Below, in pieces: positions 6,059-10,504 of a stretch of DNA of 10,504 bases (positions are counted from its first letter, which is position 1; each line of letters opens with the position of its first letter). Under the pieces are notes generated by a model that was not told the origin of the DNA, did not search any database, and worked only from the letters and a program-made list of their open reading frames with translations. This stretch comes from JAKPRU01 sp029568995 (GTDB taxonomy: Bacteria; Hinthialibacterota; Hinthialibacteria; Hinthialibacterales; JAKPRU01). Location: NCBI GenBank assembly GCA_035430965.1, contig DAOMHQ010000179.1, forward strand, positions 1-10,504. The letters are read 5' to 3'. Made by a program: the position numbers and the translations under genes.

Positions 6059-7147
6059 ATGGATCGACGACAGTTCCTGGCGACGGTGGGTATCAGCGGA
6101 TCGGCGCTTGCCCGGAATATCGCAACGGAGGCGGCTATGAACGAATCGGAAATCCTTCGGATCGGAATGATCGGCAGGGAAGGGCATGTGGGATACGTGC
6201 TGGATGGAATCCCTCTTGTGAAAGGGGCCTGTCTCGTGGCTTACGCCAAAGCGACACCGGGTGAAGATGTTGCCGGTGTCAAAGCCTGGCCCGCATTTAC
6301 GTCGGAAACGCGCATTTTTGACCATTATGAAGAGATGCTTGAACAGGTGGAACTCGATATTGCGGTGGTGTGCCTGCCGTACTATCGGAATGCGGCGGCC
6401 TCCATGGCAGCCGCGAAGAAGGGGATTCATGTGATCTCCGAGAAACCGGTTGCGACTACGGAGGAAGACCTGAATGCGCTGGAACAGGTTGTGAAGGAGA
6501 GCGGCATTCGGTTCACCACGCTGCTTGCCATGCGTCTTCTGCCGCCGTATCGCTGTATTCAACGGGCGGTGGCGGATGGAGCCATCGGCGAACCCATTCT
6601 GGCCTCGGCGCAGAAATCCTATCGCTGGGGTTCGAATCGACCCGAATTCTACAAGCGGCGGGAGATGTATGGGAGTTCATTCCTGTGGGTGGGGATTCAC
6701 GCAGTCGATTATGTCCGGTTCACAACAGGGCTGGAGTATACGCACGCGATGGGAACACAGGGCAATATCGCCCACCCGGATTACCCCGGTTGTGAGGATC
6801 ATGGTGCGATGGTGTTCCGGTTCGCCAACGGGGGAACGGCGGATATTCACCTGGATTTTCTGCGCCCGCCGAAAGCGCCCACGCACGGGGACGACCGTCT
6901 GCGCATCGCCGGGTCCGAGGGAGTGATTGAAATTAAGGACTTCGGGAAGCGGGTGGAGTTGATTGCCGGAGATCGGGAACCGCGCGATCTGGATCTGCCA
7001 CAGGAGGAGAACTTTTTTGTGAATTTCGTGGCGGAGTTGCGCGGCCAGGGGGAGCATATTATTCGCCCCGGTGAGGCCGTTCACCTTACCCGTGTGTGTA
7101 TCAGGGCACGGGAGGCTGCGGATAGCAGGAAGGTGGTGGAGTTGTAG
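6059..7147 (+). CDS. Gfo/Idh/MocA-family oxidoreductase, Tat-type N-terminus
   Basis: A 362-residue NAD(P)-dependent oxidoreductase of the Gfo/Idh/MocA family, whose members oxidise or reduce sugars, inositols and related polyols. The N-terminus MDRRQFLATVGISGSALA has a twin-arginine motif followed by a short, weakly hydrophobic stretch, as in many planctomycete-type members exported already folded with cofactor. The Rossmann fold starts at residue 34 with RIGMIGREGHVG, a glycine-rich nucleotide-binding loop. SEKPVATTEEDL at 127-138 holds the family EKP motif with the conserved Lys129. GIHAVDYVR at 212-220 supplies the conserved His and Asp of the active site. Length is typical. The gene stands alone on its strand: rpoD is divergent, and a 211-bp repeat-containing spacer follows. 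Substrate cannot be told from sequence. Export is less certain than for the DUF362 gene at 7359, because the hydrophobic region is short. Confidence 0.9.
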   Translation: MDRRQFLATVGISGSALARNIATEAAMNESEILRIGMIGREGHVGYVLDGIPLVKGACLVAYAKATPGEDVAGVKAWPAFTSETRIFDHYEEMLEQVELDIAVVCLPYYRNAAASMAAAKKGIHVISEKPVATTEEDLNALEQVVKESGIRFTTLLAMRLLPPYRCIQRAVADGAIGEPILASAQKSYRWGSNRPEFYKRREMYGSSFLWVGIHAVDYVRFTTGLEYTHAMGTQGNIAHPDYPGCEDHGAMVFRFANGGTADIHLDFLRPPKAPTHGDDRLRIAGSEGVIEIKDFGKRVELIAGDREPRDLDLPQEENFFVNFVAELRGQGEHIIRPGEAVHLTRVCIRAREAADSRKVVEL

Positions 7148-7164
7148 GGTGGCAGAGTGGGTCT

Positions 7165-7197
7165 GAATTAAGAATTAAGAATTAAGAATTAAGAATT
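7165..7197. repeat. Heptanucleotide tandem array (GAATTAA)4.7
   Basis: Four full GAATTAA units and a final GAATT start 18 bp after the oxidoreductase stop codon. The unit contains TAA on both strands (GAATTAA and TTAATTC), and the 7-bp period moves it through every frame, so the array stops translation in all six frames. It shares period and GAA start with the ATGAAGG array at the window's left edge but differs in the other four bases. It is very AT-rich against the surrounding DNA. Confidence 0.93.
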
Positions 7198-7300
7198 GCA
7201 GACATCGGGGCAATCTATCGGCAAGGTGGCAGTATTACGACCATCACCCCAGACCTTCTTCTGGAGGGAGAGGGGGAAGAAAGCTGGTGGGCTGGCGCTG

Positions 7301-7340
7301 TGCGGTTGAAGCACACCCCACACGGTTGAAGCCCACCTTA
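7301..7340. repeat. Tandem 20-bp duplication before the DUF362 gene
   Basis: Two adjoining 20-bp units share the core CGGTTGAAGC(A/C)CACC at 7303-7317 and 7323-7337, with about five differences across the unit. It ends 18 bp before the ATG of the DUF362 gene. The core looks like a dispersed intergenic repeat, and being inside the probable leader it may be transcribed. No promoter boxes are convincing in the 7148-7358 spacer. Confidence 0.7.
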
Positions 7341-7358
7341 CAAAGAAAGGACACAATC

Positions 7359-8423
7359 ATGACGGATCTTCGACAATCTTCCCGCCGTAGTTTTCTCAAA
7401 ACGGCTTTGCTGGCAGGTGCCGGGGTCACGGCTGGAGCCTGTTTTCCATCCGGGATCGCTGCGAAATCCGCAGATACGAAGGCCATGGGACGCGTTTCGC
7501 TGACTGCCGGAGACGACCGCGCGGCGAATATCTTCGAGGGATTGCAGGTCTTTAAGAAGGAAATCCGGCAAGCCATTGGGAACCGTCGGATTATCCTCAA
7601 ACCCAACAATGTTTCGTTCAACAATCCGCTGGCTTGCAGTCACGTGGATACCCTGGAAGCCATTCTGGAATTTTTGAAATCCATCGGAAAGGACCGTGTC
7701 ACCATCGCTGAATCCCCCAGCAGCGGATCGGCACTGGAGGGATTTGAAACGCTCGGATATAGGAGACTGGCTAAAGAATACAATGTTGAATTCCTGGATA
7801 TCGACCATGAACCGCACGAGGTTCTCCATGTAATCAGCGATGAGGATTTCCACCCACATGCCACTCGGCTCTCGAGCCTGTTGCTGAATCGGGACAACTT
7901 CATCATCTCCTCGGCGGTGATGAAAACGCATGACCGGGTCATCGCCACGCTGTCACTCAAGAACATCGTGTTCGGCGCTCCCGTGAAAGATGTCGGTTTC
8001 CACTGGGGAGTAGACCCGAAATCCGGCATCCGAAACGACAAGGTCATCACACACGGCGGCAGCTCGCGTGGGGTGAATTACAACCTCTTTGCGCTTGCGC
8101 CGCGCCTTCACCCGGACCTGGCGATTGTGGACGGATTCCAGGGCATGGAGGGCAACGGCCCCAGCAGCGGCGATCCGGTCGATCATCGTGTGGCGCTGGT
8201 CGGAATGGACTGGCTGGCGGTGGATCGGGTCGGGATCGAGTTAATGGGAATCGACTTCGCCAAGATGGGGTACCTGAATTATTGCACGGAGGCGGGGATG
8301 GGTGTCGGGGATCTCAATCGCATCGAAGTGATCGGGGAATCCATTGCCGATCACGTCAAGACCTATCGGTTGCACGATAATGTCGAGAAACAGTTAAACT
8401 GGCTGAAGCCGATGCAGGGGTAA
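7359..8423 (+). CDS. DUF362-family protein with Tat signal
   Basis: A 354-residue protein. The N-terminus SSRRSFLKTALLAGAGVTAGA fits the twin-arginine consensus (S/T-R-R-x-F-L-K) with a hydrophobic stretch, so it should be exported folded. A Cys at residue 28 follows AGA; a Tat lipoprotein is possible but the lipobox is poor. DUF362 hallmarks are KPN at 81-83, AVMKTHDRV at 186-194, LSLKNIVFG at 198-206 and the glycine-rich IVDGFQGMEGNGP at 256-268, with DWLAVDRVGIELMG at 284-297. Family function is not established; some members carry 4Fe-4S motifs, but no CxxCxxC cluster is seen here. The frame stays open further upstream, but the ATG at 7359 has AAGG eight nt before it and starts the Tat signal exactly, so I chose it. 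The stop is 4 bp from the stop of a second DUF362 gene on the other strand. Confidence 0.88.
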   Translation: MTDLRQSSRRSFLKTALLAGAGVTAGACFPSGIAAKSADTKAMGRVSLTAGDDRAANIFEGLQVFKKEIRQAIGNRRIILKPNNVSFNNPLACSHVDTLEAILEFLKSIGKDRVTIAESPSSGSALEGFETLGYRRLAKEYNVEFLDIDHEPHEVLHVISDEDFHPHATRLSSLLLNRDNFIISSAVMKTHDRVIATLSLKNIVFGAPVKDVGFHWGVDPKSGIRNDKVITHGGSSRGVNYNLFALAPRLHPDLAIVDGFQGMEGNGPSSGDPVDHRVALVGMDWLAVDRVGIELMGIDFAKMGYLNYCTEAGMGVGDLNRIEVIGESIADHVKTYRLHDNVEKQLNWLKPMQG

Positions 8424-8427
8424 GCAA

Positions 8428-9714
8428 TCATTCCGCATGTTCGCCGCGTTTGTGTCGTTTGCGTGCGGCGAACTCCGGGGCTTCTCGGATGCAGGTGCCG
8501 AGGACTTTTGTGCCCTGCCACAGATGTCTGCCGGTTCCTTTTACCACACCGGTCGGTGTTTCCGTGCCGACATCCTTCCATCCGTTCTCGTCCGGCTCCA
8601 CTTTCTCCCAGTTGTGGAACAGGCGCGCCCAGTCGCTGTTCAACACATCCGGGACCTGCCGATCCGCATTTCTGGGATACCAATACAGGTCGTGATATAG
8701 CACACTGGCGATATACGCCCAGGGAGCCAGCCAGGTTTTCAATGACCATTCGACCGCATTCTTAAGTTTGCCCCAATAGATTTTGTGCTGCATGTTGGCC
8801 GCGAAGGTCATTTTTTTGAATGGGCCGTCGAAGTGCCAGTTCTCCTGCGCCGCCTGTTGATCGCCGACAATTTCGATGTCGCGCGGATCGCCGCAGCCCA
8901 GGCCCAGTTCATGCGCGAGCCGCACATATTTCAGATCGCGCAGCGGATCGAAGCCCATCATCTTCGCTGCAACAGCGTCGATTGCCACCTGGTCCGCCGA
9001 GGCGAGAATCACGTTCTTCACATGCGGGGTCATACAGCGCGGCCCCGGCCCATCCCCCGCGAATGTGCCGTCCATCACGGCAAACACCCCCCGATGGATT
9101 TTCTTCTGAATCATCAACAGGTCCACCAGCGTTTCATGAATCACCGGGTGGGTCCAATGCCGATGCTCGTTCAAGAGGCCCCCGAAAGCGTTTTTCATCG
9201 CGCCGGTCGTGGTGGTGAATACATGCGTCTTGACTGTCGGCAGATGAATGATGTTCTCGCCGAGAAATCGTTTTGGAATGGAAAATCCGTTCGGATAGAC
9301 CTCATTGAGACAGATGAACTTTTTTGTGAGATCGCCGACGGCATCTCGGATGTCGATCCATTCTTCTGCCTCATAGAGATGGACATTTTGCAGTCCGTGT
9401 TTTTCGATGACCTGCAGCTGTTTGTTTTCGCGTTCGCCGAGGTGAGCGTCAATCACCACGGTCCGGTTGTGGCAGCCGTGAATCCGGTTGGGATCATACC
9501 CGTCCGTTTTCATGGCCCGAATGACGCCTTCCAGTTGCCAGGGTGTGGTGGAACTGGCGGGGAAGAAGAAATGCCAGCTGATGTTGATTTTCAGCGCAGT
9601 TTCCTCATCTTTGGCAACAACGTTCTGGTATCCCGCCAAGTTCATCAGGCGATGATAATCTGCCAGAACGGTGGCAGGGGAGGTTTTCAGTACGGCAACA
9701 ACGGACTTGGGCAT
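8428..9714 (-). CDS. DUF362-family protein, cytosolic, with C-terminal extension
   Basis: A 428-residue protein without a signal peptide. The DUF362-like core has IIHLPTVKTHVFTTTTGAMK near 155-174, then FGGLLNEHRHW, a glycine-rich VMDGTFAGDGPGPR at 213-226 and ASADQVAIDAVAAKMMGFDP at 238-257. These segments parallel KTH, DG...GNGP and the trailing D-x-x-A-x-D helix of the neighbour at 7359, so the two are distant paralogues. After about residue 290 an extension of some 140 residues follows that I do not recognise. It is rich in Trp and Tyr (WSLKTWLAPWAYIASVLYHD at 323-342, then LYWYP) and ends in a basic stretch (AARKRHKRGEHAE). The aromatic stretch could lie against a membrane. No 4Fe-4S motif is present. 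The ATG has GGAAGGAAG a few bases upstream. The reaction is unknown. Confidence 0.85.
   Translation of the reverse strand: MPKSVVAVLKTSPATVLADYHRLMNLAGYQNVVAKDEETALKINISWHFFFPASSTTPWQLEGVIRAMKTDGYDPNRIHGCHNRTVVIDAHLGERENKQLQVIEKHGLQNVHLYEAEEWIDIRDAVGDLTKKFICLNEVYPNGFSIPKRFLGENIIHLPTVKTHVFTTTTGAMKNAFGGLLNEHRHWTHPVIHETLVDLLMIQKKIHRGVFAVMDGTFAGDGPGPRCMTPHVKNVILASADQVAIDAVAAKMMGFDPLRDLKYVRLAHELGLGCGDPRDIEIVGDQQAAQENWHFDGPFKKMTFAANMQHKIYWGKLKNAVEWSLKTWLAPWAYIASVLYHDLYWYPRNADRQVPDVLNSDWARLFHNWEKVEPDENGWKDVGTETPTGVVKGTGRHLWQGTKVLGTCIREAPEFAARKRHKRGEHAE
8439..8473. terminator. 9-bp inverted repeat at the convergent gene ends
   Basis: GTTCGCCGC (8439-8447) and GCGGCGAAC (8465-8473) are perfect complements around a 17-nt loop. 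The hairpin starts 15 bp after the stop of the plus-strand DUF362 gene and lies wholly within the last codons of the minus-strand one. It could end plus-strand transcription, but no T-run follows, so it is not a canonical intrinsic terminator. For the minus-strand gene it would sit upstream of the stop codon. Confidence 0.4.
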
Positions 9715-9914
9715 AATCGACTTCCTTCCCAGGCAACGGGATCACCCGTCTTCAGAATCCGAACATCTCATAGGGTATCGGCAAACCGGGCAATGCGGAA
9801 CGGCCTTGCCGTACCTCTTTTCAACAGTCTACCCATTCCTTCAAAAAAACGAAATCATCAGGAAAATGGTGACGGATTTTCTTCGAGAATCAATCAGGTA
9901 TCGGGAGGCGTGTT
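9715..9914. other. Divergent spacer with small hairpins
   Basis: This 200-bp spacer lies between divergent DUF362 and hydrolase genes. It holds two weak perfect stems: ACGGC and GCCGT at 9800-9812 with a CTT loop, and ACGGG with CCCGT earlier in the spacer with an ATCA loop. Promoters for both genes should lie here, but I see no box pair good enough to call. Confidence 0.35.
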
Positions 9915-10504
9915 ATGCAGATCGTTCCTGGGATATACCTCGTCGGCAGTCAGGACTGTTTCCTGACCTATACGGATTGGTTCAGCCCGCATTGCGAGTA
10001 TGTGGACTCGAATGTGTTTGCGGTGGACCTGGGGGAGGAGATTGTCTTGTTCGATTGCGGCAACGGGGCATCGCGGCAACAGATTTTCGAGAATATGCGG
10101 GCGTGGGGACTGGATCCAGGGCGGATCACCCACTGTTTTCTCACGCATCCGCATTACGACCATGCCGCCGGAGCCGCCCGGTTCCGGGAGAAAGGCATCA
10201 AGATCGCCGCGCATCGGATCTGCGCCGAGGCGGTTCGAGCGGGAGATATGCGCACCTGTCCGTACCTGTATCATCGTCCTCCGGCTCCATCGGAGGTCGA
10301 TATCGAATTTCAGGATGAGGATTCGTTCTCCGTGGGCGATTTTGCCGTGGAGGTTTTCCATACGCCGGGCCATGCAGAGGGATCCGTCGTGTATGTGTTT
10401 CCCTGGCGCGGCCGTAAGGTGTTTGTCACGGGGGATGTGGTGGCGGAATCCGGCAGTACCGGCTGGAGCGGCAGTATCGACTTCAATCCGAAAGCCTACG
10501 TTCA
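9915..10504 (+). CDS. Metallo-beta-lactamase-fold hydrolase (3' end outside window)
   Basis: The first 196 codons of an MBL-fold protein, open to the window edge. It begins MQIVPGIYLVGSQDCF, then DSNVFAVDLGEEIVLFDCGN at 31-50, the usual N-terminal beta strands. The metal motif THPHYDHAAG at 77-86 supplies H78, H80, D82 and H83 (HxHxDH). HTPGHAEGS at 149-157 supplies H153, and VTGDVV at 171-176 supplies bridging D174. This is the glyoxalase II-like zinc hydrolase layout, with every ligand up to that point intact; the final ligand should lie beyond the window. Substrate is unknown: the superfamily includes thioester hydrolases, lactonases, phosphodiesterases and others. GGGAGG six bases before the ATG supports the start. 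No signal peptide is seen, so it is probably cytosolic. It is divergent from the DUF362 gene and may have been exposed to common regulation. Confidence 0.9.
   Translation, partial: MQIVPGIYLVGSQDCFLTYTDWFSPHCEYVDSNVFAVDLGEEIVLFDCGNGASRQQIFENMRAWGLDPGRITHCFLTHPHYDHAAGAARFREKGIKIAAHRICAEAVRAGDMRTCPYLYHRPPAPSEVDIEFQDEDSFSVGDFAVEVFHTPGHAEGSVVYVFPWRGRKVFVTGDVVAESGSTGWSGSIDFNPKAYV

Noticed and set aside
6625..6645. GGTTCGAATC string resembling a tRNA T-loop
   Set aside because: It is inside the oxidoreductase coding region and no acceptor stem or anticodon arm can be built around it.
8785..9966. Plus-strand open frame of 393 codons
   Set aside because: It is antisense to the second DUF362 gene and runs through the spacer into the MBL gene in another frame; both of those genes have clear motifs.
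1..10504. Search for a defence, phage, secretion or biosynthetic system
   Set aside because: No nuclease, helicase, integrase, transposase, toxin-antitoxin pair or assembly-line enzyme is visible. All six main genes and the partial one belong to known families, and the DUF362 pair alone has an open function.

Overview
The window looks like a chromosomal segment of an uncultured, moderately GC-rich, Gram-negative-type bacterium. The gene complement fits the PVC superphylum (Planctomycetes, Verrucomicrobia, Lentisphaerae) or neighbouring candidate phyla such as Hydrogenedentota or Sumerlaeota: a Tat-type Gfo/Idh/MocA oxidoreductase, a Tat-type DUF362 protein, a secreted heparinase II/III-like protein, short heptanucleotide arrays and small palindromic intergenic repeats. 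This placement is inference; no rRNA or tRNA gene is visible to test it.

Left part, minus strand (transcribed right to left). rpoD (3989-5737), the primary sigma factor, has its own recognisable promoter. It is followed by a 167-bp spacer holding three different palindromic repeats. Next is a secreted heparinase II/III-like protein (1545-3821, TTG start), whose stop overlaps the start of an arabinokinase-like GHMP sugar kinase (133-1551). The overlapping pair looks like a small carbohydrate unit: a polysaccharide-active enzyme outside the cytoplasm and a cytosolic sugar 1-kinase. Beyond the kinase lies an (ATGAAGG)8 array in a purine-rich tract. Read from the operon strand, its transcript would be almost free of G and rich in C and U.

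Middle and right part. A 321-bp divergent spacer separates rpoD from a Gfo/Idh/MocA oxidoreductase with a twin-arginine N-terminus (6059-7147, plus). Then comes a spacer with a (GAATTAA) array and a 20-bp tandem duplication, followed by a DUF362 protein with a clear Tat signal (7359-8423, plus). This gene converges, with only 4 bp between stop codons, on a second and divergent DUF362 protein without a signal (8428-9714, minus). A metallo-beta-lactamase-fold hydrolase (9915 to the window end, plus, incomplete) reads away from that second DUF362 gene.

I do not see a CRISPR array, transposase, phage module, defence system or clear biosynthetic cluster. The items most worth a second look are: the free-standing bacterial kinase carrying the plant arabinokinase-type motif and overlapping a heparinase gene; the convergent DUF362 pair with a hairpin inside the opposing coding region; the stop-bearing heptamer arrays with a possible Rho-loading role; the repeat cluster after rpoD; and the rpoD promoter and leader.
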